A DNA stretch of 64,000 nt from Periweissella beninensis (GTDB lineage: Bacteria; Bacillota; Bacilli; Lactobacillales; Lactobacillaceae), in NCBI RefSeq assembly GCF_016908275.1, contig NZ_JAFBDN010000006.1:1-64000 (forward strand), in the 5' to 3' direction. Under the pieces are notes generated by a model. That model made no database searches. It was not told the DNA's origin and saw only the letters and a program-made list of their open reading frames with translations. Shown one piece after another: positions 25,991-34,709 of the stretch; positions within the stretch are counted from its first letter, which is position 1; the number at the start of each line of letters is the position of its first letter. The position numbers and the translations under genes were made by a program.

Positions 25991-27682
25991 ATGTTGCGAG
26001 AACTTGTAATTGATAATTTTGCAATTATTGCACATTTACAGTTAGCATTTAATGAAGGTATGTCCGTGTTATCTGGTGAAACAGGTGCTGGTAAATCAAT
26101 TATTATTGATGCAGTAGGCTTGTTGGCTGGTGGGCGAGGTTCTCAAGAATTTATTCGTACAGGTAGTGACAAGGCGATTTTACAGGGCTTATTTGAAATT
26201 AATGCGGAAAATGCTGGCCTAATTTTTGATTTAAATGCATTAGGAATTAATTTTGAAGATTGGCAATTGATTATTCAACGGGAAATGCATCGTAATGGCC
26301 GCAATATTATTCGTGTTAATGGGACTTTGATTAATTTAGCAACATTAAAAAAAATTGGAAGTTGGTTAGTTGATATTCATGGTCAAAATGAGCACCAAGA
26401 ATTAATGCAGACTGAAAAACATTTAGGTTTACTTGATGCATATGGCGGCTCAGGGATTGAGCAAAAGATCAAAGAGTATCAAATTATTTATGCGGAATAT
26501 AGTGTAATAAAAAAGCAACTAGTGCAACAACAAAGTGGTGAACAACAATGGGCTCAACGACTAGACATGTTGCAATTTCAAGTTGAAGAATTGGAAAATG
26601 CTAATTTAGATGTTAATGAAGAAGAAGTGTTACTAGTTGAACGAGAGCGATTAAATAATTTTCAAAAAATTAGTGCTGCTTTAGCAACTGCTAATCAATG
26701 CTTGACTAGTAGTGATAATAGTGTGATTGATAACTTAGGGCGTGCTTTACAAGCACTACAGCTAGTAGAACATATTGATGCTAACTTAGGTGAATTAAGT
26801 ACTAATTTAGGAAATATTTACTACACTTTACAAGATTTAGCTCAGGATGTTGAACGTGAAAGTGACTTATTGGAATATGATGAGCAACGCTTAAATGAAA
26901 TAGAAGAACGTTTAAATTTAATACAACAGCTTAAACGTAAATACGGAACAACAGTACGAGAAATTTTGATATATTTTGAAAAAATTAAAGTTGAGTATCG
27001 AAAAATGCAAGCCAATACTAATTCTAGTGAAGATATTAGTCAAAAATTAGGAGCCCTACAAGACAAACTTAAATTAAAAGCGACTGAATTACATGTTTTA
27101 AGAAACAAAAATAGTGAAAAGCTAGTAATAGAAATTCATGAACAGTTAAAAGAATTATATATGGATAAAGCAATTTTTTCCGTTAAATTTAATGAAACTT
27201 CCCAATTTACAAAAAATGGAACTGACAATATTGAATTTTATATTCAAACAAATCCTGGGGAAAATGCTAAACCGCTAGCAAAGGTAGCGTCAGGCGGTGA
27301 ATTGTCACGAATAATGTTGGCTTTAAAGACAATCTTTGCAAAAAATCAAGGGATAACATCTATTATTTTTGATGAAGTAGATACTGGCGTTTCCGGACGT
27401 GTTGCACAAGCAATTGCCGAAAAAATTGCCAAAATAGCTAGTTATTCGCAAGTATTGACGATCACTCATTTACCACAAGTGGCTGCTATCGCTGATAATC
27501 ATTTTTTAATTGTCAAAAATGTAATTGATGGTCGGACGAAGACAAGGGTAAACCTATTATCAGCAAAGGATCGAATACATGAATTAGCACGGATGCTTAG
27601 TGGGACCACAATCACTGAACTTGCATTAGCTAATGCACAAGAAATGTTAAAATTATCAAGAGAAATTAAAGTAAAACTGTAG
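25991..27682 (+). CDS. recN: DNA repair protein RecN
   Basis: A 563-residue SMC-like ATPase that gathers double-strand break ends. The N-terminal Walker A GETGAGKSIIIDAV is at about residues 29-42. The Q-loop region DIHGQNEHQELM follows, then a central coiled-coil arm (about 155-380). The C-terminal signature is VASGGELSRIMLALK and Walker B is SIIFDEVDTGVSG. GGAGGGGG precedes the ATG. It ends the folD operon. No clear SOS box is seen directly in front of it. Confidence 0.96.
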   Translation: MLRELVIDNFAIIAHLQLAFNEGMSVLSGETGAGKSIIIDAVGLLAGGRGSQEFIRTGSDKAILQGLFEINAENAGLIFDLNALGINFEDWQLIIQREMHRNGRNIIRVNGTLINLATLKKIGSWLVDIHGQNEHQELMQTEKHLGLLDAYGGSGIEQKIKEYQIIYAEYSVIKKQLVQQQSGEQQWAQRLDMLQFQVEELENANLDVNEEEVLLVERERLNNFQKISAALATANQCLTSSDNSVIDNLGRALQALQLVEHIDANLGELSTNLGNIYYTLQDLAQDVERESDLLEYDEQRLNEIEERLNLIQQLKRKYGTTVREILIYFEKIKVEYRKMQANTNSSEDISQKLGALQDKLKLKATELHVLRNKNSEKLVIEIHEQLKELYMDKAIFSVKFNETSQFTKNGTDNIEFYIQTNPGENAKPLAKVASGGELSRIMLALKTIFAKNQGITSIIFDEVDTGVSGRVAQAIAEKIAKIASYSQVLTITHLPQVAAIADNHFLIVKNVIDGRTKTRVNLLSAKDRIHELARMLSGTTITELALANAQEMLKLSREIKVKL

Positions 27683-27757
27683 TAAATAATAATGTAGTGT
27701 AATTAATAAATAAATGTGGTAAAATTGATTTTATTGGTTGTAAAAAGTTAATTTAGG

Positions 27758-27786
27758 TTGACTTAATTACCAAAAAGCGTTATCAT
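27758..27786 (+). promoter_or_regulatory. infC operon promoter
   Basis: TTGACT (27758-27763) and TATCAT (27781-27786) with a 17-nt spacer. Predicted transcription start about 27793. Confidence 0.75.
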
Positions 27787-27792
27787 ATTATT

Positions 27793-27925
27793 TGTTGAGA
27801 AAACAAAGTAGGAGCTCCCGCTTCTCGCCTCAGTAATAAAAGATTGCTAGGCTAGATATTTTAAAACCATGATGAATGATTTTATAAGCGGGTTTACGTG
27901 TTTTTAAAAGACGTAAACCTCTTTT
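27793..27925 (+). promoter_or_regulatory. Ribosomal protein L20 leader (autoregulatory)
   Basis: The leader carries AGGAGCTCCCGCTTCTCGCC, which I associate with L20 leader RNAs of Bacillota. It ends in an intrinsic terminator, stem GGTTTACGT / ACGTAAACC followed by TCTTTTG (about 27892-27925). In B. subtilis, L20 binding to such a leader promotes premature termination, lowering infC-rpmI-rplT expression. The mechanism here is inferred from that relative. Confidence 0.75.
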
Positions 27926-27960
27926 GTTTTCACTAAAAATAAAATTTGGAGGACAAAACC

Positions 27961-28485
27961 ATAGCACAAGCTCGACCACAACAAGATTTGGTAAATGACA
28001 AGATTCGCGCACGTGAGGTTCGTTTAATTACTGATGCTGGTGATCAAGGTGTAATTTCAACATCTAAAGCCTTAGAATTAGCAACTGAACAAGACTTGGA
28101 CCTAGTATTAGTACAAGCTAATGCAAAGCCACCAGTAGCCAAAATTATGGATTATGGTAAGTTTAAGTTTGACGCTCAAAAACGTCAACGTGAAGCTCGC
28201 AAAAATCAAAAAATTGTTACTGTTAAAGAAGTTCGTCTTTCACCAGTTATTGATGAGAATGATTTTAATACCCGTTTAAGAGCAGCTAAGAAGTTCTTAG
28301 GTCAAGGTAATAAAGTTAAGGCATCAATTCGTTTTAAGGGACGTGCAATTACCCACAAAGAAATTGGACGTGCAGTCTTGGATCGTTTAGCTGAAGCCAC
28401 TGAAGACATTGCTAAGGTGGAACAACGGGCTAAGATGGACGGTCGGAGCATGTTCTTGGTGCTTGCACCCAAAGATAACAAGTAG
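27961..28485 (+). CDS. infC: Translation initiation factor IF-3 (AUA start)
   Basis: A 174-residue IF-3 with N-domain [23 protein letters not shown] and C-domain [20 protein letters not shown]. The only well-placed start is ATA at 27961, 8 nt after GGAGG (27948-27952). A TTG at 27946 overlaps that Shine-Dalgarno and would add residues not typical of the family. infC commonly uses AUU or AUA, through which IF-3 limits its own translation. It is first in the infC-rpmI-rplT operon under the L20 leader. Confidence 0.93.
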   Translation: MAQARPQQDLVNDKIRAREVRLITDAGDQGVISTSKALELATEQDLDLVLVQANAKPPVAKIMDYGKFKFDAQKRQREARKNQKIVTVKEVRLSPVIDENDFNTRLRAAKKFLGQGNKVKASIRFKGRAITHKEIGRAVLDRLAEATEDIAKVEQRAKMDGRSMFLVLAPKDNK

Positions 28486-28543
28486 AGTTGCGTCTACTCT
28501 TTTAATTAAACAAGCTATTAAATTATTCGGAGGAAATTCTATT

Positions 28544-28741
28544 ATGCCTAAGCAAAAGACACACCGCGCTTCAGCAAAGCGTTTTAAGAAAACTGCTAAC
28601 GGTGGTTTGAAATCAGCAAACGCCTATACTTCACACCGTTTTCACGGTAAAACTAAGAAGCAACGTCGTCAACTTCGTGGTACTTCAATGATGAATCGCA
28701 CTACTTTGAAGACTTACAACAAGCTTCTTTCAAACATTTAA
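28544..28741 (+). CDS. rpmI: 50S ribosomal protein L35
   Basis: A 65-residue L35 with the standard start [21 protein letters not shown] and the basic stretch [23 protein letters not shown] lies 8 nt before the ATG. The reading frame is open far upstream into infC, but the ribosome site and family N-terminus fix the start at 28544. Confidence 0.97.
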   Translation: MPKQKTHRASAKRFKKTANGGLKSANAYTSHRFHGKTKKQRRQLRGTSMMNRTTLKTYNKLLSNI

Positions 28742-28812
28742 TAGAAAATTGCAGTAAGCAATATAACAAGACAAGTAATTATATCAAGATAGTATTTTAG
28801 GAGGAACTTCCC

Positions 28813-29172
28813 ATGCGTGTTAAGGGTGGAACAGTGACGCGTGCTCGTCGCAAAAAAATGATTAAGTTGGCTAAGGGTTATCGTGGTCAACGTCACATCA
28901 ACTTTAAGGTTGCTAAGCAATCAGTAATGCAATCATACTACTACGCATTCCGTGATCGTCGTAAGACTAAGAGTAACTTCCGTAAGTTATGGATTGCACG
29001 GATTAATGCTGCTGCACGTTTGAACGGTATGTCATACAGCAAGTTTATGCACGGTTTGGCACTTACTGGTTCAACATTGAATCGAAAGATGTTAGCAGAT
29101 CTTGCAGTTAGTGATGAAGCATCATTTGCTAAGTTAGCTGATGCAGCTAAAAAAGCTATTGAAGCTAAGTAA
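28813..29172 (+). CDS. rplT: 50S ribosomal protein L20
   Basis: A 119-residue L20, an early 23S rRNA-binding assembly protein and the presumed repressor of this operon. The N-terminus [25 protein letters not shown] and the block [20 protein letters not shown] are diagnostic. AGGAGG precedes the ATG. Codon use differs from the neighbours (more C-ending codons such as AAC and TAC), as expected for a highly expressed gene. Confidence 0.98.
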   Translation: MRVKGGTVTRARRKKMIKLAKGYRGQRHINFKVAKQSVMQSYYYAFRDRRKTKSNFRKLWIARINAAARLNGMSYSKFMHGLALTGSTLNRKMLADLAVSDEASFAKLADAAKKAIEAK

Positions 29173-29214
29173 TTAAAAAGAGTTGCAGTTATTTTTAACT
29201 GCAACTCTTTTTAA
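29173..29214. terminator. Terminator after rplT
   Basis: A perfect 19-bp stem (core AGAGTTGCAGTTA / TAACTGCAACTCT) with a TTTT loop; A5 and T5 on the flanks let it work in both directions. Confidence 0.9.
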
Positions 29215-29308
29215 TTAACATGCTAAAATGGATAAGAACTTTGTCAAAAAAGAAACTTGAATTTATGCTATATTAAAGATAATAAAAAATTTTTAAAAGG
29301 AAAAAAGT

Positions 29309-29839
29309 ATGTTAAATAAATTTAAACCAACTTGGATGGTTAATGTAATTTATAATGTCACACCTGAACAATTAAAAATTCAGGGAATTAAAGCAGTCTT
29401 AGCTGATTTAGATAACACTTTAATTGCTTGGAATAATCCTGAGGGTTCACCTGAACTAAAAAAATGGTTAGCAGATTTAAATGCTGCAGGGATTCCTTTA
29501 TTAGTTGTTTCAAATAATTCACATGCTAGAATTGGTCGTGCAGTGGCGCCATTAAACGTGTCCTTTGTGTCTAGAGCATTTAAACCATTGACTCGAGGAA
29601 TAGATAAAGCAGCTAAAAAATTAGCTGTAGACAAATCAGAGATTGTTATGATTGGAGATCAATTAATGACTGATATTTGGGCAGCAAATAATGCTGGAGT
29701 ACGTAGTATTTTAGTCAAACCGCTTTTAGAAACAGATCAATGGAACACACGCGTTAATCGTTTTATTGAAAAACCTGTAAAAAAAGCAATGCTCAAGAAT
29801 AACCCAAAATTAAAATGGATGGATAATATTAATGACTGA
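29309..29839 (+). CDS. yqeG: YqeG family HAD phosphatase
   Basis: A 176-residue HAD IIIA phosphatase with motif DLDNTLIAW (about 31-39), VVSNNSHARI and MIGDQLMTDIWAANNAGVRSI. YqeG-type proteins are conserved directly upstream of the yqeH GTPase in Bacillota; the substrate is unsettled, with phosphatidylglycerophosphate proposed for plant and cyanobacterial relatives. The stop overlaps yqeH by 8 nt. Confidence 0.93.
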   Translation: MLNKFKPTWMVNVIYNVTPEQLKIQGIKAVLADLDNTLIAWNNPEGSPELKKWLADLNAAGIPLLVVSNNSHARIGRAVAPLNVSFVSRAFKPLTRGIDKAAKKLAVDKSEIVMIGDQLMTDIWAANNAGVRSILVKPLLETDQWNTRVNRFIEKPVKKAMLKNNPKLKWMDNIND

Positions 29840-30968
29840 TGATGAAATAAAAAAAGAATTACTAGATGGTATTTTTTGTGTTGGTTGTGGAGCCCAAATT
29901 CAAACTAATGCTAAAAATGAATTAGGATATACTCCGATGAGTGCCTTAAAAAAAGGCCTCGAAACGGATGAGGTTTATTGTCAACGTTGTTTTAGATTAC
30001 GGCACTACAATGAAATTCAACCAGTTTCGTTAACTGATGATGATTTTAGGCGGTTATTAGGGCAAATTGCTGATACTAAAGCATTAATTGTATATGTTGT
30101 AGATATTTTTGATTTTACGGGTTCACTAATTCCCGGATTGCATCGATTTGTTGGTGATAACCCTGTACTTCTTGTTGGTAATAAGGCCGATGTTATGCCT
30201 AAGTCTTTAAAACGCACAAAGTTAACGAATTGGATGCGACAACAAGCAAATATTAATGGGATTCGGCCAATCGACGTGACACTTGTATCTGCCAAAAAAG
30301 GTCATTCAGTGGCTGACTTAATGAGCAAAATTGATAATTATCGTCAAAATCGGGATGTATATGTTGTTGGTGTGACTAATGTTGGCAAATCAACGCTAAT
30401 TAATGCGATTATTAATTCGCAAACGGGCATTCATAATTTAATAACGACATCTCGCTTTCCAGGAACAACCTTGGATAAGATTGAAATACCGTTTAATGAT
30501 GGGGCAAAATTAATTGACACGCCAGGAATTATCCATCAAGATCAAATGGCTCATTATTTAGGAGCTAAGGAATTAAAGTATGTTTCACCACAAAAAGAAG
30601 TGAAACCAATTGTTTATCAATTAAATGAACAACAAACACTATTTATGGGTGGATTAGCAAGATTTGATTTTATTCAAGGTGATAAAAGTTCATTTGTCTT
30701 ATATTTTGAAAATAATCTAATGTTGCATCGAACAAAATTGGAAAAGGCAGATACTTTTTACCTTAAGCATGCAGGAACATTGTTAGTGCCACCAACAAGT
30801 GAAGCAATGGAGCAGTTTCCCGAACTACAAAGGCATGAATTTCGAACTAGAGAAAAGTCTGATGTGGTAATTAATGGTCTTGGATGGATAACTGTACCAG
30901 CTAATGTAACTATTGCTGGATGGGCACCTAAGGGTGTATCAGTGATAATTCGTACAGCAATGATTTAA
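29832..30968 (+). CDS. yqeH: Ribosome biogenesis GTPase YqeH
   Basis: A 378-residue circularly permuted GTPase needed for 30S assembly. The N-terminal zinc finger is CVGCGAQIQ...YCQRCFRLRHYNE. The GTPase motifs run G4 (LVGNKADVMP), G5 (TLVSAKKG), G1 (VVGVTNVGKSTLIN) and G3 (LIDTPG), the permuted order of the family. An RNA-binding C-terminal domain follows. It is in the conserved yqeG-yqeH-yhbY-nadD-yqeK-rsfS cluster. Confidence 0.96.
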   Translation: MTDDEIKKELLDGIFCVGCGAQIQTNAKNELGYTPMSALKKGLETDEVYCQRCFRLRHYNEIQPVSLTDDDFRRLLGQIADTKALIVYVVDIFDFTGSLIPGLHRFVGDNPVLLVGNKADVMPKSLKRTKLTNWMRQQANINGIRPIDVTLVSAKKGHSVADLMSKIDNYRQNRDVYVVGVTNVGKSTLINAIINSQTGIHNLITTSRFPGTTLDKIEIPFNDGAKLIDTPGIIHQDQMAHYLGAKELKYVSPQKEVKPIVYQLNEQQTLFMGGLARFDFIQGDKSSFVLYFENNLMLHRTKLEKADTFYLKHAGTLLVPPTSEAMEQFPELQRHEFRTREKSDVVINGLGWITVPANVTIAGWAPKGVSVIIRTAMI

Positions 30969-30991
30969 TTATGAGAAAATAGGAAGATGAT

Positions 30992-31306
30992 ATGACAACT
31001 TTACGTGGAAAACAAAAACGCTATTTAAGAGCACAAGCACATACTATGAATCCCATTTTTAGTGTTGGGAAAAATGGTTTATCAAAAGTATGGTTAAATC
31101 AATTGACAGATGCAATTGAAAAACGCGAGTTATTTAAAATCTCGTTACAACAGAATGCTGATGTTGATGTAGCAGAGGTAAAAGAATATATAGAAAATAA
31201 TTCAGCACTTACAGTCGTTCAAACAATTGGGCACGTGTTGGTTATTTACAAACGTTCAGATAATCCGGAAAATCGTAAATTCTCACTAACAATTGATGAA
31301 ATTTAA
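30992..31306 (+). CDS. yhbY: YhbY family RNA-binding protein (CRM domain)
   Basis: A 104-residue CRS1/YhbY (CRM) domain protein that binds pre-50S particles. Motifs are LRGKQKRYLRAQAHTMNPIFSVGKNGLS and the GxxG-like segment IGHVLVIYKR. GGAAG precedes the ATG. It lies between yqeH and nadD, its usual location in Bacillota. Confidence 0.95.
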   Translation: MTTLRGKQKRYLRAQAHTMNPIFSVGKNGLSKVWLNQLTDAIEKRELFKISLQQNADVDVAEVKEYIENNSALTVVQTIGHVLVIYKRSDNPENRKFSLTIDEI

Positions 31307-31336
31307 CTAAGGTAATATGAGTTGAGGAAATTGGTA

Positions 31337-31963
31337 ATGGAAAAGGTACAAGTATTAACGGCAACAACACGCGATTTAGAAGCTACGAATATTAAAAGAA
31401 TTGGTATTATGGGCGGAACATTTAATCCTATTCATAATGGCCATTTAATTATTGCTGAGCAAGTAGCTAGTCAATTAGCTTTAGATCAAGTACTTTTTCT
31501 TCCTAACAATATTCCACCGCATGTTGATAAAAAAAAAGCTATTGAGGGTAACGTGCGTGCAGAAATGGTCAATTTGGCAATTGAAGATAATTCACATTTT
31601 AAATTAGAGACCATTGAGTTAGCAAAGGGTGGAGTAAGTTATTCATATAATACTGTTTTAGCGCTTAAAAAAAAGTATCCAGCAACGAGCTTTTACTTTA
31701 TCATTGGGGCCGATGAGGTTGAATATTTACCAAAATGGTACCAAATTGATGAGTTGATAAAAGAAGTTATTTTTGTGGCTGTGCGACGTCATGGTTATCA
31801 AGGAAAAACAAAATACCAAGTCATTTGGGTTGATGCACCACTAATTGAAATATCATCAACTGACATTAGAAAACGTATTGAGCAACACACATCAATTAAA
31901 TATCTTGTACCACAAAAAGTTGCCAACTTTATTGAAGACAGGAGATTATATCAAAATGATTGA
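31337..31963 (+). CDS. nadD: Nicotinate-nucleotide adenylyltransferase
   Basis: A 208-residue NadD that adenylates nicotinate mononucleotide on the way to NAD. The nucleotidyltransferase motif GIMGGTFNPIHNGHL (GxFxPxHxGH) and the C-terminal ISSTDIRKRI are both present. ATG 31337 is chosen with GAGGAA 7 nt upstream; a TTG at 31322 overlaps that ribosome site. The stop overlaps yqeK by 8 nt. Confidence 0.96.
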   Translation: MEKVQVLTATTRDLEATNIKRIGIMGGTFNPIHNGHLIIAEQVASQLALDQVLFLPNNIPPHVDKKKAIEGNVRAEMVNLAIEDNSHFKLETIELAKGGVSYSYNTVLALKKKYPATSFYFIIGADEVEYLPKWYQIDELIKEVIFVAVRRHGYQGKTKYQVIWVDAPLIEISSTDIRKRIEQHTSIKYLVPQKVANFIEDRRLYQND

Positions 31964-32555
31964 AATTAACTATACTAATCATTATTTTAATTTAAGTCGC
32001 GAAAAATTATTAGAAGTATTAAAAAATAAGCTTTCTAATTTTAGATTCAATCATGTTTTACGTGTGGAGAAAAAAGCCTTAGAATTGGCTACTAGGTATC
32101 AATATGAAAATATAGAGCAGGTTTCGATTGCGGCGTTGGTGCATGATTACGCGAAAGAATTTGATGATGAGTTATTTATAAATAAGATTAAAGATAAAGC
32201 ATTAGATCCTGATTTATTAAATTGGGGTAATATGATTTGGCATGGAGTTGTTGGCGCTGAATTTATACATGATGATCTAAAAATAACTGACGAAGATATT
32301 TTAAATGCCGTTAGACATCATACGGTTGGGGCAACATATATGACGTTATTAGATAAAATTATTTATATGGCTGATTATATTGAAGATGGTCGTGATTTCC
32401 CTGAAGTTGCTAAGGTTCGTGAAATTACTTTTAAAAATATCGATGAGGGTGTTGCTTGGCAAACACTACATACGATAGAATATCTATTGAATAAAAAAGT
32501 TCCAATTTATCCACAAACAATAAATACCTATAATGTATGGGTAGCTAAAAAATAA
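31956..32555 (+). CDS. yqeK: HD-domain nucleotide hydrolase YqeK
   Basis: A 199-residue HD-superfamily phosphohydrolase. Metal ligands are seen in FNHVLRVEKKALELA, LVHDYAKEFD (HD pair) and HHTVGATYMTLLDKIIYMADYIEDGRDF. Relatives cleave diadenosine tetraphosphate (symmetrical Ap4A hydrolase). ATG 31956 is preceded by CAGGAGA and overlaps the nadD stop; upstream in-frame starts lie within nadD. Confidence 0.94.
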   Translation: MIEINYTNHYFNLSREKLLEVLKNKLSNFRFNHVLRVEKKALELATRYQYENIEQVSIAALVHDYAKEFDDELFINKIKDKALDPDLLNWGNMIWHGVVGAEFIHDDLKITDEDILNAVRHHTVGATYMTLLDKIIYMADYIEDGRDFPEVAKVREITFKNIDEGVAWQTLHTIEYLLNKKVPIYPQTINTYNVWVAKK

Positions 32556-32623
32556 AATAGAAAATAGTTGGGATTTTGCGCTGCTGATTTAAGTATTCAA
32601 AATTACAATTAGGAGAAATAATA

Positions 32624-32983
32624 ATGGATTCACAAAAAATGTTAGAAATTGCGGTAATGGCCGCTGATTCAAAAAGAGCTGAAGATATTGTTGCTTTAGA
32701 TGTACAGTCAGTATCATTGCTGGCAGATTACTTTGTTATTATGCATGCTAGTTCAAAACGACAAGTAAAAGCGATTGTTGATGAAATTGAAGATAAGTTG
32801 AATGAAAATCAGATTTTTGTTAAACGTATTGAAGGTAAAGTCGAAGGAAGTTGGGTTTTAATGGACTTTGGTGATATTATTGTTCATATTTTTGATGAAG
32901 ATAGTCGTGCCCATTATAATTTAGAAAAATTATGGGGTGATGCACCATACGTTGATTTAACAGATATTTTAGTTGAGGAATAA
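32624..32983 (+). CDS. rsfS: Ribosomal silencing factor RsfS
   Basis: A 119-residue RsfS/Iojap protein that binds L14 and blocks subunit joining when nutrients fall. Motifs are LDVQSVSLLADYFVIMHASSKRQVKAI and GSWVLMDFGDIIVHIFDEDSRAHYNLEKLWGDAP. AGGAG precedes the ATG. It is followed 2 nt later by the methyltransferase gene. Confidence 0.96.
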   Translation: MDSQKMLEIAVMAADSKRAEDIVALDVQSVSLLADYFVIMHASSKRQVKAIVDEIEDKLNENQIFVKRIEGKVEGSWVLMDFGDIIVHIFDEDSRAHYNLEKLWGDAPYVDLTDILVEE

Positions 32984-32985
32984 AG

Positions 32986-33726
32986 ATGAGTAATTATCAA
33001 ACATTTGCAAAATTATATGATGAGTTGTTTGATGAAACTATGTATGAACAATGGTATCAATATGTTAAACAAAACATCAAAAATACCAATGGGAAAATCT
33101 TAGAATTGGCTGGCGGTGCAGGGCGATTGGCTGTTTTATTAGCACAAGGAGGGTATGATATTTCGGTTTTTGATTTATCACCTGAGATGCTAACACTAGC
33201 AATGCAACATGCACAAGCAGCAAAAGTAAACCTCCCTTTAATTGAAGGCGATATGACGGAATGGTCAGATTTAACAGTTAAGTATCAGACGATTACTTGT
33301 TTTGCTGATTCATTAAACTATTTAAGAAATCAAGCGGATATTGAAGCAACATTTCAACAGGTATATGATCATCTAGTTGATAATGGCCAGTTTATGTTTG
33401 ATGTCATTACACCTTATCAGGCCAATGAAGTTTATCCCGGCTATATGTATAATTGGCATGATGATGAAACGGCCTTTATGTGGACATCATATTTTGGTCC
33501 AACGGCTGATTCAGTTGAGCATGAATTAACTTTTTTTATTTATCAAGAAGATATTGACGGCTATCGCCAAATACAAGAGGTTCATTTAGAGCAAACCTAT
33601 AATTTAGCAGTTTATAAAAAATTACTGGCAAAAATAGGCTTTAATGATATTAAGATAACTGCTGATTTTGGTAATGCAGATATCAATGAACAAACGACAC
33701 GTTGGTTCTTTGATGTTACTAAATGA
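32986..33726 (+). CDS. SAM-dependent methyltransferase (YqeM-like)
   Basis: A 246-residue class I methyltransferase. The SAM site is ILELAGGAGRLAVLLAQ (about 38-54), followed by ISVFDLSPEMLTLA and FDVITPYQ. It corresponds in position to yqeM of B. subtilis, downstream of rsfS. The target is unknown. AATAAAGATGAG gives a close start directly after the rsfS stop. Confidence 0.88.
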   Translation: MSNYQTFAKLYDELFDETMYEQWYQYVKQNIKNTNGKILELAGGAGRLAVLLAQGGYDISVFDLSPEMLTLAMQHAQAAKVNLPLIEGDMTEWSDLTVKYQTITCFADSLNYLRNQADIEATFQQVYDHLVDNGQFMFDVITPYQANEVYPGYMYNWHDDETAFMWTSYFGPTADSVEHELTFFIYQEDIDGYRQIQEVHLEQTYNLAVYKKLLAKIGFNDIKITADFGNADINEQTTRWFFDVTK

Positions 33727-33780
33727 TTCATAATTAAGTGTAATTTTTTAGAACCTTAATTAAATAAAGTTTTGACATTG

Positions 33781-33814
33781 AAATGATTATCAAAATATTG
33801 ATAATCATTTTTAT
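33781..33814. terminator. Hairpin between the methyltransferase and exonuclease genes
   Basis: A perfect 13-bp stem (AAATGATTATCAA / TTGATAATCATTT) with a 4-nt loop and a short T stretch. I read it as a terminator for the yqe operon. The 3' arm also resembles a Fur-type box (TGATAATCATTTTTA), so an operator role ahead of the exonuclease gene cannot be excluded. Confidence 0.55.
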
Positions 33815-33843
33815 ATATTTTGTATATATGTCAGGGGGAAGCA

Positions 33844-34413
33844 ATGATTAATGATTTTGTAGCACTAGACTTTGAATTTGGTGAAGTAAAAAAAGATAGA
33901 ATTTCAATTGTGGAAGTTGGTATGCAAAAGGTTCAGGATCAAAAATTGACTGATAAGTTGTCAATGCTAATTAATCCAGAATCTAACATTGATAGCTATG
34001 CTTCAGATAATATTCATCATATTTATCAAAGTGATGTCGTTGCGGCACCAAAATTTGGGGATGCTTGGGCGATCATTACAAACTTTATTGATGATAACCA
34101 TGTTGTTGTGCATGATGCTAAAAATGAAGGTAGGGCAATTTTATCAAATGCTACTTTTTATAATTTAAAGGTAGATAATTTAGTTATATACGATACTTTA
34201 AAATTAGCTAAATGTATATTGCCACAGCATCAAAAGTATAACATTGCAGCTTTATCAAAATATTTTGATTTACCCAAATTGATTGCACATGATGCTTTAG
34301 ATGATGCTCAAGAAACAGCACAGTTATTTATTAAAATGCAAAACTTAATATTTGAAAAGCAATTGCAGTATCATCAAATAATGCATAATGTAAAAATAAA
34401 TGTTAATTTTTAA
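33844..34413 (+). CDS. DnaQ-like 3'-5' exonuclease
   Basis: A 189-residue DEDDh-type exonuclease domain protein. Motif I is VALDFEFG (D-x-E), motif II includes VVHDAKNEGRAI, and motif III is HDALDDAQETA (HxAxxDA). The length suits a stand-alone exonuclease of DNA or RNA ends. ATG 33844 is chosen after AGGGGGA; an in-frame ATG at 33820 has no ribosome site and adds eight unusual residues. It ends just before tRNA-Leu. The natural substrate is not evident. Confidence 0.85.
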   Translation: MINDFVALDFEFGEVKKDRISIVEVGMQKVQDQKLTDKLSMLINPESNIDSYASDNIHHIYQSDVVAAPKFGDAWAIITNFIDDNHVVVHDAKNEGRAILSNATFYNLKVDNLVIYDTLKLAKCILPQHQKYNIAALSKYFDLPKLIAHDALDDAQETAQLFIKMQNLIFEKQLQYHQIMHNVKINVNF

Positions 34414-34466
34414 ACGATAAGTCTTTATATTTCTATATAAAAGTAGTAAAATAATAAATGTTTATT

Positions 34467-34550
34467 GCCTACATGGCGGAATTGGCAGACGCGCTACGTT
34501 CAGGTCGTAGTGAGAGTGATCTCGTGCAGGTTCAAGTCCTGTTGTAGGCA
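34467..34550 (+). tRNA. tRNA-Leu (CAG)
   Basis: 84-nt class II tRNA. Acceptor GCCTACA pairs with TGTAGGC, the anticodon loop TTCAGGT carries CAG, and a long variable arm and A discriminator fit leucine. CCA is not encoded. It stands alone between the exonuclease gene and a bidirectional terminator. Confidence 0.95.
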
Positions 34551-34602
34551 TTAATATTTTTGATGTGCTAGGGTGTGTGATATAGTACAATGATCGCGTA
34601 AT

Positions 34603-34652
34603 AAAAAAGGGTGCAACTGGAAATGGGTTTCATTTCTGGCTACACCTTTTTT
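34603..34652. terminator. Bidirectional terminator between tRNA-Leu and serA
   Basis: Outer stem AAAAAAGGGTG / CACCTTTTTT and inner stem GAAATG / CATTTC. A-rich and T-rich flanks serve both the plus-strand tRNA-Leu and the minus-strand serA. Confidence 0.8.
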
Positions 34653-34709
34653 AGTTATTCATATTCAGGCCAAAGTCACTGATACAACAAACATCTTAGC
34701 TGTAATTAA

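Noticed and set aside
33781-33814. Fur or PerR operator before the exonuclease gene
   Set aside because: The match comes from one arm of a perfect hairpin that is more simply a terminator; there is no iron-related gene nearby.
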